64,000 nucleotides of DNA, taken from the NCBI GenBank assembly GCA_945897785.1, contig CAMDGD010000002.1, positions 24,063 through 88,062 of the forward strand, written 5' to 3'. This DNA is from Paludibacter jiangxiensis. GTDB taxonomy: Bacteria > Bacteroidota > Bacteroidia > Bacteroidales > Paludibacteraceae. Shown here in pieces: positions 40,808-51,449 of this stretch. Every line of letters starts with the position of its first letter. The first letter of the stretch is position 1. Made by a program: the position numbers and the translations under genes. A model generated the notes under the pieces. That model made no database searches. It saw only the letters and a list, made by a program, of their open reading frames with translations, and was not told the origin of the DNA.

Positions 40808-41033
40808 CTGTGTTTGTATTTGTACATTTCTACCGTATAAAATATTAAGGATGCAAAATTAGGATATTTATTCTATTATTCAAAGTAGAACCGTGGGGCA
40901 AAGATGATTTGAAAATTGTTTACTTGTAAAACAGTTGATTTGTTGAAGCGTTTAACTGTTGAGGTATTTCCGAAGTCAAGAGTTTTAGGTATTAATCTGT
41001 TTTATAGACTAATAGCTTATTTTGTATTGAAAA

Positions 41034-41083
41034 TAAAAATGCAAACCCCGTCTTTATTTTTTACTCTCTTGTATAGATTCAGG
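41034..41083 (+). repeat. Diverged dispersed copy of the queA-flanking repeat core
   Basis: TGCAAACCCCGTCTTTATTTTTTACTCTCTTGTATAGATTCAGG aligns with CGCAGACCCCGTCTTTTGTCTTTACTCTTTG...TAGATTCTAG at 60691-60743. Confidence 0.6.
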
Positions 41084-41463
41084 TTTTTCTTTAATGGTTA
41101 GAGTCGAAAATTTAATTAAGCTGAAAAAAAACTGTAATCAAATGAAATTCAATATATATGTGTGTAATTTCTGTAATATGCTATGCTTTTATTTCGAAGG
41201 CAGAATAACAAAGACTTTTATCAATTTACTTCGTACTTGATAAAAAATAAAACACTAAAATCTTAGCGATTCTATTATATGCTCTATGATGAAGCCTGCA
41301 GTGTGTTTATGTGTTTATTAATATAAGTAATTAGAACACAGTATCGTGCTTTTTATAGTAATTGCCGTCATATTTATTGGACAGACAAATAGTTGAGTAG
41401 TTTTTTTTTGAAAGCATAAAAACTTCTTAATAAAGCCCGTTTATACTAGCAAATTTTAGCTGC

Positions 41464-41871
41464 TTATTTTAAAGGAATGATACGATTTGTTAGGCGACAA
41501 ACGGAGATTAATTGCTTGTGTTTGTCGCTAATTCGTATGTCCCAAACATGGGTGCTTTTTCCTTGAAATAAAATACGGGCTTCGGCAATTACTTCATTTT
41601 CGGTTGTATAGCCAACATGACTCCCGTTAATATCTATTCCAAGAACGGTAAATTTTGTATTGTCGATTAGCGACATTGAGCCTGCACCCCCAAGACTTTC
41701 GGCTAAGGCCATGCTTGCTCCTCCGTGTAGTCTTTGTTGAGGTTGCTGTGTGCGATGGTCAACCGGCATGGTAGCTCGAATGCACCCATTTTCTACTGCC
41801 GTAAATACGATGCCTAGATGAGCCACCAACGTATTTTTTGTTAGGCGATTTAGCTCGTTTATATCTATCAC
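41464..41871 (-). CDS. PaaI-family hotdog-fold thioesterase
   Basis: RLHGGASMALAESLGGAGSM...GIDINGSHVGYTTENEVIAEARILFQGKSTHVWDI. Confidence 0.9.
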   Translation of the reverse strand: MIDINELNRLTKNTLVAHLGIVFTAVENGCIRATMPVDHRTQQPQQRLHGGASMALAESLGGAGSMSLIDNTKFTVLGIDINGSHVGYTTENEVIAEARILFQGKSTHVWDIRISDKHKQLISVCRLTNRIIPLK

Positions 41872-41892
41872 AATTGCTATCCTTTTTTGCTA

Positions 41893-42894
41893 TTATTCTT
41901 GCATGTTTTTAATTGCACCGGTTTTTATGTCGTAGGTAATTTTTGTGTTTTTGCTTGAGCAGCGAGGGAGTTTTTGTAAGCTGCCGTGTTGAGAAACGGT
42001 AAGCTTTTCACGGAAAAATTCTTTCTCTCCGGAATTAACAATGACTTCCGCAGTTCCGGGTAATCGGTAGTATAAGCCTGTTTTGTTTTTTGCTTTTACT
42101 TGAGGCGTATTGTTTTTTGTTGTTTTTATACTGACATAAACCGGTATTCCGCTCAAATCATCTTTATCAACAAGGCCGTTTATTGTAGAAACTCGAAACA
42201 ATATTTCGTTGTCACGGTTCTTGTCAGGTTCAATTTCAAATTCCTTTTTGAGGTATTCTTTAGTAACTTTTCCGGTAAAAAGGGCTACCAATGCTTTTTC
42301 TGTTTGATCGAGTTTTTTGAGCATCAATTTTAACGCAGCTCCGTCAGGCATTTGTTCGCTTTCGCCAGAAATTAGATTGATGCGGCTTTCTCTGATGCGG
42401 TAAATTTGTTTTGCGGCATTTTCGGCCATTTTCGCTATTGAATTAGCCACCAGTTGGTCTTCTGTTAGCACTGTGTTGGCAATAAAATCGGCATCAGATT
42501 CTTCCTTTTTATTTTTTATGTTTGATTCTTTATTAATGATAGAGCAAGTCGTATTAATGCCAGAAATGACTCCTTTGCTAGTAAGTGTTATTAATGCATT
42601 TTTTGTTGATTGAAATGTATTTAACGGATCAGCAATGCCTTTGCGAAGCACGGTGACTTTTGTCAATTCGTACGAAGTTTTGTTTTCGGTTACTACATCA
42701 CTAATGCCTAGGTATCGTTCGGCGTAACGAAAATACGGTCCGGCTTGTTGTGTAGTTTTGCAAGCTGTAGCTTTAACAACCAACACTGTTTTGGGTAAGG
42801 AGTAAACCATTGCCGGTTTATTGTTAATTTCTTTTTGTGCAAAAGCGCTTAGCGCCAATAGTATCGATAGTAAGGATAAAGCAACTTTTTTCAT
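41893..42894 (-). CDS. DUF4831 family protein
   Basis: YSLPKTVLVVKATACKTTQQAGPYFRYAERYLGI; C-terminal YRLPGTAEVIVN. Confidence 0.8.
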   Translation of the reverse strand: MKKVALSLLSILLALSAFAQKEINNKPAMVYSLPKTVLVVKATACKTTQQAGPYFRYAERYLGISDVVTENKTSYELTKVTVLRKGIADPLNTFQSTKNALITLTSKGVISGINTTCSIINKESNIKNKKEESDADFIANTVLTEDQLVANSIAKMAENAAKQIYRIRESRINLISGESEQMPDGAALKLMLKKLDQTEKALVALFTGKVTKEYLKKEFEIEPDKNRDNEILFRVSTINGLVDKDDLSGIPVYVSIKTTKNNTPQVKAKNKTGLYYRLPGTAEVIVNSGEKEFFREKLTVSQHGSLQKLPRCSSKNTKITYDIKTGAIKNMQE

Positions 42895-42929
42895 AAAAGT
42901 AAGTATTATATGGTGTAGGTAAAATGATT

Positions 42930-44423
42930 TTAATAAATTAATCTGAGCGCATCAATTATGTCTCCTGCTATCATGGCTGTTTGTCCGTTGATTTCTGCTG
43001 CTTTATCGCCAGCCTTTCCGTGCAAAAAAACCCCAAAAAGAGCGCTTTCTTTCGGTTCATAGCCTTGTGCTAGTAGCGATAAAATCATTCCGCAAAGTAC
43101 ATCGCCACTTCCGGCAGTTGCCATACCCGGATTACCGTTGGTATTAAAATGGACTTCGCCATTCGGACAAACAATGGCTGTATGCGCTCCTTTAAGCACG
43201 ACAAATATATGGTGTTTTTGTGAAAAATCCTGTGCTTTTTGAATTTGTTCGTAACGATTTTTGTATGGTCCGCTTAAGCGCTCAAATTCTTTGGGATGGG
43301 GAGTAATTATTGTGTTTTTTGGTAGTAAGTTAATCCATTCAGGGTGTTTGGATAGGATGTTGATAGCGTCAGCATCCAACACAAGCGGTTGTGTTGCTTG
43401 TTCCATTAGGCGCATCAATACTTTGCTCGAATCAGGCTCAGTGCCTAGTCCACAGCCAATGCCAATAGCCGAATAAGGACTTAAATTTTCGGGTAATAAA
43501 CTTATTGTTGAATGTGCTTTATCGGGCAAACACATTGCTTCGGGCACGGCTGCTTGAAGTACGGCAACACCACACTCCGGACAGTGAGCAGTAAGCAATC
43601 CTACGCCACTGCGTAAACAAGCTTTGGCCGATAAAACAGCAGCGCCCATTTTGCCATAGCTACCTCCAATAAATAAGGCATGGCCGTATGCACCTTTGTG
43701 GGTAAACTTTCCCCGTTGCTTTAGTGGGGGCAGTGTTGTGTAATTAGTTAGAAAAAAGTTTGTTTGGGTTTGCTGAATAGCCTCCGGATGGAGTCCTATA
43801 TCAACAATCTTCCATTTTCCAATAAACAAGTCATTTTCAGGTAAAAGAAATGCGATTTTCGGAAATTGAAGCGTTATCGTATAAGTAGCTTTTACAATGT
43901 TTTCGGAGTTATTGTGTGTGTTGTCTTCTCCAAAAAGACCTGAAGGAATATCGATAGAAATAACCGGTATTCCAGCGCTATTTATCTTTTTTACTATATC
44001 AGCAAATAGCCCTTCTAACGGGCGGTTTAAGCCGGAGCCGAAAAGCGCATCAATAATATAATCTGATGTAATATCAGGTAGTGTTTCTATGGATTCTATA
44101 GTTGATATGCTAACGGTTTTTTGTTTTTGTAGTCGTTCGAGGTTGATGGTACAATCGTTTGATAATTTTCCTGTTGGGTTTACTAATAAAACGTCCACCT
44201 CGAAACCACAAACGGCTAACAATCGTGCTGTTGCCAATCCGTCGCCACCATTATTCCCTGTACCGGCAATAACAGTCAGTTTTTTTGTTTCACCAAAAAA
44301 CCGCAGCAAATACTCGGTAATTGCGTTGGCAGCTCTTTCCATTAAATCGATAGAAGCGATAGGTTCGTTGGCAATAGTATAAGTATCAAGGGATTTTATT
44401 TGCGTAGTTGTAAAAAGTTTCAT
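42930..44423 (-). CDS. nnr: Bifunctional NAD(P)H-hydrate epimerase / ADP-dependent dehydratase
   Basis: VIAGTGNNGGDGLATARLL (YjeF_N) and ITPHPKEFERL, NGNPGMATAGSGDVLCGMI (carbohydrate kinase-like YjeF_C). Confidence 0.95.
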   Translation of the reverse strand: MKLFTTTQIKSLDTYTIANEPIASIDLMERAANAITEYLLRFFGETKKLTVIAGTGNNGGDGLATARLLAVCGFEVDVLLVNPTGKLSNDCTINLERLQKQKTVSISTIESIETLPDITSDYIIDALFGSGLNRPLEGLFADIVKKINSAGIPVISIDIPSGLFGEDNTHNNSENIVKATYTITLQFPKIAFLLPENDLFIGKWKIVDIGLHPEAIQQTQTNFFLTNYTTLPPLKQRGKFTHKGAYGHALFIGGSYGKMGAAVLSAKACLRSGVGLLTAHCPECGVAVLQAAVPEAMCLPDKAHSTISLLPENLSPYSAIGIGCGLGTEPDSSKVLMRLMEQATQPLVLDADAINILSKHPEWINLLPKNTIITPHPKEFERLSGPYKNRYEQIQKAQDFSQKHHIFVVLKGAHTAIVCPNGEVHFNTNGNPGMATAGSGDVLCGMILSLLAQGYEPKESALFGVFLHGKAGDKAAEINGQTAMIAGDIIDALRLIY

Positions 44424-44535
44424 GAGCTATTTTGTTAAAAGTGTAAAGTTAAGTAATTAAAAACAAAGCTTTTGTTTTCGAAAGAAAAAACTTTCTATAT
44501 TTTTGTTTCGAAAAATTTACGAATAACTCGTTTCA

Positions 44536-45846
44536 ATGAAAAAACACCCAAAAGGACTCTATCTGCTTTTTACCGTAGAGATGTGGGAGCGGTTTAGTTA
44601 TTACGGCATGCGTGCGTTGCTTATTTTCTACCTTACCAAAACATGGGTAGAAGGGGGGTTAGGTATAGATGAGCAAACCGGCAATCTTATTTATGGGTTT
44701 TTTACAGGCTTTGTTTATTTTACGCCAATAATTGGAGGCTGGTTGGCCGACAATTACTTGGGACAGCGTAAATCTATCAGTATAGGTGCTTTTACCATGA
44801 TGCTTGGTCAGTTTTGCCTAGCTTTTGATCAAAGTAAAACTTCCTTGTTCTTAGGGTTGGCATTATTGATAATTGGTAATGGTTTTTTTAAACCCAATAT
44901 TTCGGTTTTGGTAGGTCAGCTTTATGCGCCCAACGACAAACGAAAAGATGCAGCGTTTACCATTTTTTATATGGGTATAAATTTAGGTGCATTGTTGGCT
45001 CCGCTTATTACCGGATATTTGGCGGTAAAATATTCGTATAACTACGGATTTTTTGCAGCGGCTATAGGTATGCTTTTGGGGCAGTTGTTGTTTATGTTTT
45101 TAGGCAATAAATACTTGGGAGATATAGGCAAAAAGCCCTCTGTTACCAAACAACTTAACTACAGCGAAAGCGGAAATATTCCCTTAACGAAAGAAGAAAA
45201 AGACCGAACAAAGGTTATTTTTTTTATTGTCTTTTTTGTTATTTTCTTTTTTGCCGGATTCGAGCAGGCGGGCAGTTCTTTTTCTTTATATACCGAAAAA
45301 TACATTCAACGAGAGGTTTTTGGCTTTACAATTCCTTCTGCTTGGTTTCAATCCGTTAATCCCTTGTTTATTGTATTGTTGGCTCCAATTTTTACATTGC
45401 TTTGGAACTGGTTGGCATATAAAAACAACGAACCCAATATTCCAATTAAAATGGGCTTGGGTATGATTTTATTGGGGCTTGGTTTTGTTTTAATGGTGGG
45501 TGCCGTAATGGAAAGAGGAGGTGATATTGCCGATAACTCTATCAAAGCTAATCTGGCATGGCTAGTTTTTGCCTATTTGTTGCATACTTTGGGAGAGCTT
45601 TGTTTGTCGCCAATAGGCCTCTCGATGGTTTCGAAATTGGCTCCCGTAAAATTAGCCTCTATATTGATGGGCGTTTGGTTGATGAGCAGTTTTGTGGCAA
45701 ATATTGCTGCGGGCTTTTTGGCTTCGTCGGTTTCGAAGATGGGGGCTTTAAGTATTTTTGCTGTTATTGCCTTAATATCGATAGTTTTAGGGTTTGTTTT
45801 GTTGGCTATTAACAAGCGGTTATTTAAAATGATGCATTTGGAATGA
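44536..45846 (+). CDS. POT-family peptide MFS transporter
   Basis: HPKGLYLLFTVEMWERFSYYGMRALLIFYLT; GGWLADNYLGQRKSI; FFKPNISVLVGQLY. Confidence 0.95.
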   Translation: MKKHPKGLYLLFTVEMWERFSYYGMRALLIFYLTKTWVEGGLGIDEQTGNLIYGFFTGFVYFTPIIGGWLADNYLGQRKSISIGAFTMMLGQFCLAFDQSKTSLFLGLALLIIGNGFFKPNISVLVGQLYAPNDKRKDAAFTIFYMGINLGALLAPLITGYLAVKYSYNYGFFAAAIGMLLGQLLFMFLGNKYLGDIGKKPSVTKQLNYSESGNIPLTKEEKDRTKVIFFIVFFVIFFFAGFEQAGSSFSLYTEKYIQREVFGFTIPSAWFQSVNPLFIVLLAPIFTLLWNWLAYKNNEPNIPIKMGLGMILLGLGFVLMVGAVMERGGDIADNSIKANLAWLVFAYLLHTLGELCLSPIGLSMVSKLAPVKLASILMGVWLMSSFVANIAAGFLASSVSKMGALSIFAVIALISIVLGFVLLAINKRLFKMMHLE

Positions 45847-45896
45847 AGGCTTTTGTTTTTTATTTTTCCTTTGTATATATTTATTTTTTTTAGATT

Positions 45897-46439
45897 ATGA
45901 AACCAGTCATTCGTATTAAAGATAAAACCTTTGAGCGTTCAATTTCATCTGCAAAAATCTTGATGGAGGTAAAACGAATGGCCGCGTCAATAAATACAGC
46001 ATTGGCTGACGATTCTCCTCTTTTTTTGGTAGTACTTAACGGGGCTTTTATGTTTGCTGCCGATTTGATGAAAGAAATTACCATACCCTGCGAAGTGTCT
46101 TTTGTAAAATTGGCTTCGTATCATGGTACCAAAACAAGCGGAAATGTTAAAGAACTGATAGGATTAAACGAAACAATAAGCGGTCGTACTGTTGTGGTGG
46201 TCGAAGATATTGTAGATACAGGCATTACCATGCATCGTATTATAAACTCGCTTAATACCATGCAACCCAAAGCTATCCATATAGCTACTTTTTTTCATAA
46301 ACCGGATGCTTTGCAAAAGGATATTCAGATAGATTTTGTAGGCATGCGTATTCCTGATGCTTTTATTGTAGGCTATGGCTTAGATTACGATGGCTACGGA
46401 CGCAATTTGAAAGATATTTATACATTAATAAACGAATAA
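45897..46439 (+). CDS. hpt: Hypoxanthine phosphoribosyltransferase
   Basis: LVVLNGAFMFAADLM...VVVVEDIVDTGITMH PRPP loop...FIVGYGLDYDGYGRNL. Confidence 0.94.
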   Translation: MKPVIRIKDKTFERSISSAKILMEVKRMAASINTALADDSPLFLVVLNGAFMFAADLMKEITIPCEVSFVKLASYHGTKTSGNVKELIGLNETISGRTVVVVEDIVDTGITMHRIINSLNTMQPKAIHIATFFHKPDALQKDIQIDFVGMRIPDAFIVGYGLDYDGYGRNLKDIYTLINE

Positions 46440-46448
46440 TATATTACT

Positions 46449-47018
46449 ATGAAGCACATTGTATTATTTGGCCCTCCGGGTTCAGGGAAAGGAACGCAAA
46501 GTGAAAATATTATCGAGAAATATGGTTACGGTCATATTTCTACCGGCGATGTGTTGCGTGCCGAAATAGCAAACAAAACAGATTTAGGGAAAACGGCCAA
46601 AGACTATATCAACAAGGGACAATTGGTGCCGGATAGTTTAATAATTGATATGCTTGATAAAAAGCTGGATGATTTTGTAAATGCTCAAGGGATAATATTT
46701 GATGGGTTTCCTCGTACAACGGCTCAGGCAGAAGCGCTCAAGCAAATGTTGCAAAAGCGAGGTACAGATGTAAGTGTTATGCTTAATTTACTTGTGCCCG
46801 AACAAGAGCTAATTGATCGTTTAGTTAAGCGAGGCGAAACATCGGGAAGGTCGGATGATAATTTGGAGACCATACAAAGTCGCCTTAATACTTACAACAA
46901 CCAAACAGCTCCGGTTATCGATTATTACAAGGCTGAAGGGAAGCTAGCCAATATCAAAGGATTGGGTACTGTGTCGGGTATTTTTGAGTTAATTTGTGAA
47001 CACATTGATGCGGTTTAG
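46449..47018 (+). CDS. adk: Adenylate kinase
   Basis: IVLFGPPGSGKGTQ...GHISTGDVLRAE...IIFDGFPRTTAQAEAL. Confidence 0.97.
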   Translation: MKHIVLFGPPGSGKGTQSENIIEKYGYGHISTGDVLRAEIANKTDLGKTAKDYINKGQLVPDSLIIDMLDKKLDDFVNAQGIIFDGFPRTTAQAEALKQMLQKRGTDVSVMLNLLVPEQELIDRLVKRGETSGRSDDNLETIQSRLNTYNNQTAPVIDYYKAEGKLANIKGLGTVSGIFELICEHIDAV

Positions 47019-47176
47019 CCATACCGTATAACTTATTTTTTTTACAGAAGCTAATTAAATGATGATTAAGTTCCTGTCTCGTTATTTCAGGACGAGACAT
47101 GTCTTGTTGTTTGAAGAAATATTGTGACTTAGTTTAACTTTTTAACTAAATAACTTATTCAAATAAATAGTTCTAT

Positions 47177-47659
47177 TTAAAAACCACAAGTTGTACTACA
47201 AGTAGAAATTGGGAATATACACATTCTTATTTGAAGCACAGCATCGTGTATATTTCCTTTCATTGGATATGAAAATCCAATAGAGAAATCTATATTTCGA
47301 GCCACTTTATTCCCGAAAATAAGGTCGTATGTTCCGGGTGTGCCATCTAATACTCTATCCATAAATGCATTAAACGAAACACCGAGTCCAATAAATCCAC
47401 CTTTTGTGTTTGTTTTTATTAGGCCTTGTAGTGGAACTAATAATTGATTGTTGCTTTGATAAACCGCCCCTGTTCGAAGTGAAAAACCCGTTAAGGCATA
47501 TTCTACTAAGGGACCTCCTCCGTAAACGGTCGTAAATGAATCGATAGGCATGGTAGTGCTATTACTTCCAACCCCGACACCTCCAATAGCACCAAACTTA
47601 AATTGAGCATTCATCGAAACGGCGATGAACAATACTGATAGTAGTATGAATTTTTTCAC
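47177..47659 (-). CDS. Small exported (beta-barrel-like) protein of unknown function
   Basis: Signal peptide and alternating hydrophobic/Gly-rich strands; Cys-rich C-terminus CSTTCGF. Confidence 0.5.
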   Translation of the reverse strand: MKKFILLSVLFIAVSMNAQFKFGAIGGVGVGSNSTTMPIDSFTTVYGGGPLVEYALTGFSLRTGAVYQSNNQLLVPLQGLIKTNTKGGFIGLGVSFNAFMDRVLDGTPGTYDLIFGNKVARNIDFSIGFSYPMKGNIHDAVLQIRMCIFPISTCSTTCGF

Positions 47660-47768
47660 AAGAATTAATATTAAATATTTGATTTACAGGTTTCTATTCT
47701 ATTTTTGGCGGTTATTTGAGTGCATTTTCCGCTTGTAAATATACGTATTTTTTGTGTGAGATGGATTT

Positions 47769-49685
47769 CTAAAAAGTTGTTTTGTCTGTCAAGGTGTATT
47801 TTTTTTTATTGTCAAAGTGCAACACCCCATTGTCTGTTAGGTATCGTATTGTTTCCAAAACAACTGTTTCTTTTTGTTGTGTAATAGCTACTAATTCTTC
47901 GGCACTTAAGGGCTGTTTTTTTAGTGCTGCTTGTATAGCTTCGGTTGTTAATATAAACGCTTCTTCTTTCATTTTTGAAGCCTTATTGCTTAAGCAAATG
48001 TCGCATTGATTGCAGGGAGAAATATTGTGCTGACCAAAATAGCGTAATAAAAACTGACTTCGGCAAACTGTTGTTTGTGTAGCATATTGCAGCATATGGC
48101 CTACTCTTTTTTCGTAGCGGTTTTTTCGTTCATCGTACACCGTTTTGTTAATGATTAGGCGATTCGTTTCTACCCTGTTGCAAGAGTATATAATAAACGG
48201 TGTTTTTTTTGCCGGGATATAATTTACCACCCGTAACCTACTCAAAGCCAGTAATTGTTGGTAAACGTCATCGCGCGTAATTTTTAATCGCTTGGCTAGT
48301 ATCTCTTCGTTAATATGGGCATATTCCGTAAATAAACCGGTGTAAGAACGGAGCAATACTTGTATAAGGGCATTGAGCGATTCGTTGTTTAGCTGAAAGT
48401 GATAAAGCTCGTCTCGTTTTACGGTAAAAAGAATGCGCGAAGGATTATCCAGTTCTTCCGTTAATTGAATATATTCGGCTTGTTCTAGTATTTTTAGACT
48501 GCTATAAGTTTGAATAATTGGCAGCTTATATGTGTTGCAAAAATCAGTTAGATTAAAAGGATACACCATTCCTTCGCCACAACCAACAGCCAACTGGAAG
48601 TAACTGCTCAGTTTCTCATACACCTTTTTAATTAAGTCTTTGGGAGGAAAAGTATCGCTAATCCTTTTTTTTATTTTGGTTGCGTCACTTTTGTTGTGCA
48701 ATTGTACGGCAAATGCTTTTTTCTCATCTCTGCCTGCTCTGCCTGCTTCTTGAAAATAGGCTTCTAGTGAGTCTGGTAAATCTAAATGAATTACCACACG
48801 AACATCCGCTTTGTCTATACCCATCCCAAAAGCATTGGTAGAAACGATTACCCTTAGGTCATTTTTTTTCCAAGCATTTTGTCTTGCGTCTTTTTTTTCG
48901 CTACTTAAGCCTGCATGAAAATGTGCAGCCGATATGCCTTGTTCATTAAGGAAGTCGGCTATCTCTTTTGTCTTTTTTCGGTTGCGCACATAAACAATGG
49001 CCGTTCCTTTTACGCGGGTTAAAATCGATAGTAGTTGGTGATTTTTATCTTCCGCAAACCGAACAATATAAGCTAAATTTGTTCTTTCAAAACTTTTCTG
49101 AAAAACATTTTCCATAGGAAATTGCAGTTTCAGCTGTATGTCTTTTACCACATCAGGAGTAGCTGTTGCAGTTAAGGCTAGTATGGGAACATTTGGTAGG
49201 TACTGCCGTATATCGGCAATTTTCAAGTATGATGGTCTGAAATCATATCCCCACTGCGAAATGCAATGCGATTCGTCAACAGCTATCAGTGATACTTTCA
49301 TTTGATTAATGCGCGAAAGAAAAATCTCGGTACTCAGACGCTCAGGAGAAACATACAGAAATTTGTAGTTGCCATACATACAGTTTTCCATAGTCACAAT
49401 AATTTCGTCGCGCGACATTCCCGAGTAAATGGCTGCTGCTTTAATTTTGCGTTTTTTTAAATTATCAACCTGATCTTTCATTAAGGCAATAAGCGGCGTA
49501 ACAACCAAGCAAATGCCCTCCATAGCTAGTGCGGGAACCTGAAAGGTAATCGATTTACCTCCTCCGGTTGGCATCAATGCTAAGGTGTCTTTTCCCGTGG
49601 CAACAGAATCAATAATTTCTGCTTGTAAGGAACGAAACGCTGAGTATCCCCAGTTTGCTTTTAATATGTCTAGGTATTGATTCAT
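47769..49685 (-). CDS. recQ: RecQ-family ATP-dependent DNA helicase
   Basis: LALMPTGGGKSITFQVPA, AVDESHCISQWGYDFRPSY, FGMGIDKADVRVVIHLDLPDSLEAYFQEAGRAGRD, C-terminal Cys zinc site. Confidence 0.93.
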   Translation of the reverse strand: MNQYLDILKANWGYSAFRSLQAEIIDSVATGKDTLALMPTGGGKSITFQVPALAMEGICLVVTPLIALMKDQVDNLKKRKIKAAAIYSGMSRDEIIVTMENCMYGNYKFLYVSPERLSTEIFLSRINQMKVSLIAVDESHCISQWGYDFRPSYLKIADIRQYLPNVPILALTATATPDVVKDIQLKLQFPMENVFQKSFERTNLAYIVRFAEDKNHQLLSILTRVKGTAIVYVRNRKKTKEIADFLNEQGISAAHFHAGLSSEKKDARQNAWKKNDLRVIVSTNAFGMGIDKADVRVVIHLDLPDSLEAYFQEAGRAGRDEKKAFAVQLHNKSDATKIKKRISDTFPPKDLIKKVYEKLSSYFQLAVGCGEGMVYPFNLTDFCNTYKLPIIQTYSSLKILEQAEYIQLTEELDNPSRILFTVKRDELYHFQLNNESLNALIQVLLRSYTGLFTEYAHINEEILAKRLKITRDDVYQQLLALSRLRVVNYIPAKKTPFIIYSCNRVETNRLIINKTVYDERKNRYEKRVGHMLQYATQTTVCRSQFLLRYFGQHNISPCNQCDICLSNKASKMKEEAFILTTEAIQAALKKQPLSAEELVAITQQKETVVLETIRYLTDNGVLHFDNKKKYTLTDKTTF

Positions 49686-49811
49686 TGTTGAAAAAACTTT
49701 TCAAAGTTACATATATATTCGTTAATTTTGAAGTTTCTATAGCAAGCATAAATCTATTGAACTGTGACCCATTTTTTCCGTTAACTGTTTATTATACCGA
49801 ACCAATCTTTT

Positions 49812-51449
49812 ATGAAAAGGATTTTTGCAATACTTCTTTTTATTACCACAACCAGCTATGTTCTAGCTGCAGATAGCTATAAGTATTGGGTGCAGTTTTC
49901 CGATAAAGATAGTTCGCTGTACGCTTTAGACGACCCCTCCGTTTATCTTTCAACAAAAGCTGTAGCCAGAAGAATTAAGCAAAACATTCCCATTGATTCG
50001 ACCGATTTACCTGTAAATGAGTCGTATATAGATTCGGTGTTGCTTACGGGTGTATCTCTGCATACCAAAAGTAAGTGGTTAAATGGTATTACCATATCGG
50101 TTACAGACACAAGCCTGATGCAACAAATTGCGAATCTCCCTTTTGTGCAACGAATTGAACTTACTTATATTCCCAATTACTTAAAAAAAGCCAACACTGA
50201 TGCCAAAAATTTTCCTTCCAAAAGGGTAGCACAAACCAATAACGGTTACGGAAATGCCTATGCACAAATTAACATGCACAATGGCGATTGGTTGCATCAA
50301 GCGGGTTTTAAGGGGCAGGGTATTACTATTGCGGTGTTGGATGTTGGCTACTTACATGTAAATGCCTTAAGTGCTTTTTCGCAAGCGTTTACTAATGGGC
50401 AAATATTAGGAACGCACGATTTTGTTAATCCTGCTTCTGATTTTTACTCCACCCATGAACATGGCTGCCAAGTGCTTTCGGTAATGGCTGCATACTATTA
50501 TAACAACTATATTGGCACAGCCCCGGAGGCTTCGTATTGGTTATTTCGATCAGAAGATGAGCTGTCGGAATTTCCGGTAGAAATAGATAATATGGTGGCT
50601 GCTTTTGAATTTGCCGATAGTGTAGGGGTCGATATAGTTACTTCATCATTAGGATATTCAAATTTTAATAATCCGATAATGAGTTATACTTATGCACAGA
50701 TGGACGGACTCACTTCTCGTGCCTCTATTGCACAAAGAATTGCCAATCGTAAGGGTATGATTGTATTGAATAGTGCCGGTAATGAAGGCGCAAAACCTTG
50801 GCATTATATTACCGCTCCGGCTGATGCCGACAGTATTATTACAGTAGGAGCCGTAACCGAAACGCTCGAACGGAGTTCCTTTAGCGGATGGGGGCCTACC
50901 TACGATGGAAGAATAAAACCTACTGTTTGTGCGTTAGGAACAAATACGGCTATTATTACTAGTGACGGTAATGTCTCTGTAAACAACGGAACATCGTTGG
51001 CGTGTCCTATTATAGCTGGGTTAACAGCTTGTTTGTGGCAGGCCTTGCCCGATTTCACCAATGCGGAAATCATCGATCTTATTGTAAAAAACGGCAGTCA
51101 GTTCGAAACTCCTGATAACGAAATAGGCTTCGGAATACCTGATTTTTATGCTGCCTATACAGAAGGAGCCGGAATTACTAAAAACCTCGTTTTTGCTCAG
51201 AAAGATGTGAAAATTTATCCTAATCCTGCAAAAACAGGCGTACGGATAGAACTGAGTACCGACATAGTTGATAATTATACAAAATTATCTTTTGTTTTGA
51301 TAAATTTAAGTGGGCGCAAAGTGTTTACCGAAAAAATTAAAGGTTCTGTAACTGATATTCCTTTAAGTCGAATTCGGCAAGGGGTTTATACCATCTTAAT
51401 ACAGTCAGGCGAACAGATTCTTTACCGAGAAAAACTGATAAAAAAATGA
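49812..51449 (+). CDS. S8 (subtilisin-like) peptidase with C-terminal type-A T9SS sorting domain
   Basis: Asp ITIAVLDVGY, His THEHGCQVLSVMA, Ser NNGTSLACPIIAGLTACLW; C-term KIYPNPAKTGVRIEL...GVYTILIQSGEQILYREKLIKK. Confidence 0.9.
   Translation: MKRIFAILLFITTTSYVLAADSYKYWVQFSDKDSSLYALDDPSVYLSTKAVARRIKQNIPIDSTDLPVNESYIDSVLLTGVSLHTKSKWLNGITISVTDTSLMQQIANLPFVQRIELTYIPNYLKKANTDAKNFPSKRVAQTNNGYGNAYAQINMHNGDWLHQAGFKGQGITIAVLDVGYLHVNALSAFSQAFTNGQILGTHDFVNPASDFYSTHEHGCQVLSVMAAYYYNNYIGTAPEASYWLFRSEDELSEFPVEIDNMVAAFEFADSVGVDIVTSSLGYSNFNNPIMSYTYAQMDGLTSRASIAQRIANRKGMIVLNSAGNEGAKPWHYITAPADADSIITVGAVTETLERSSFSGWGPTYDGRIKPTVCALGTNTAIITSDGNVSVNNGTSLACPIIAGLTACLWQALPDFTNAEIIDLIVKNGSQFETPDNEIGFGIPDFYAAYTEGAGITKNLVFAQKDVKIYPNPAKTGVRIELSTDIVDNYTKLSFVLINLSGRKVFTEKIKGSVTDIPLSRIRQGVYTILIQSGEQILYREKLIKK

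Noticed and set aside
38331-40840. Numerous plus-strand ORFs opposite ileS (60-99 aa)
   Set aside because: Antisense shadows of a strongly supported CDS.
40916-41101. 61-aa ORF in the ileS-thioesterase intergenic region
   Set aside because: Overlaps the dispersed repeat copy and lacks domain similarity; more likely repeat-derived chance ORF.
47075-47099. 8-bp hairpin TGTCTCGT/ACGAGACA downstream of adk
   Set aside because: Short stem, no U-run, no sign of conservation; too weak to call a terminator or regulatory RNA.
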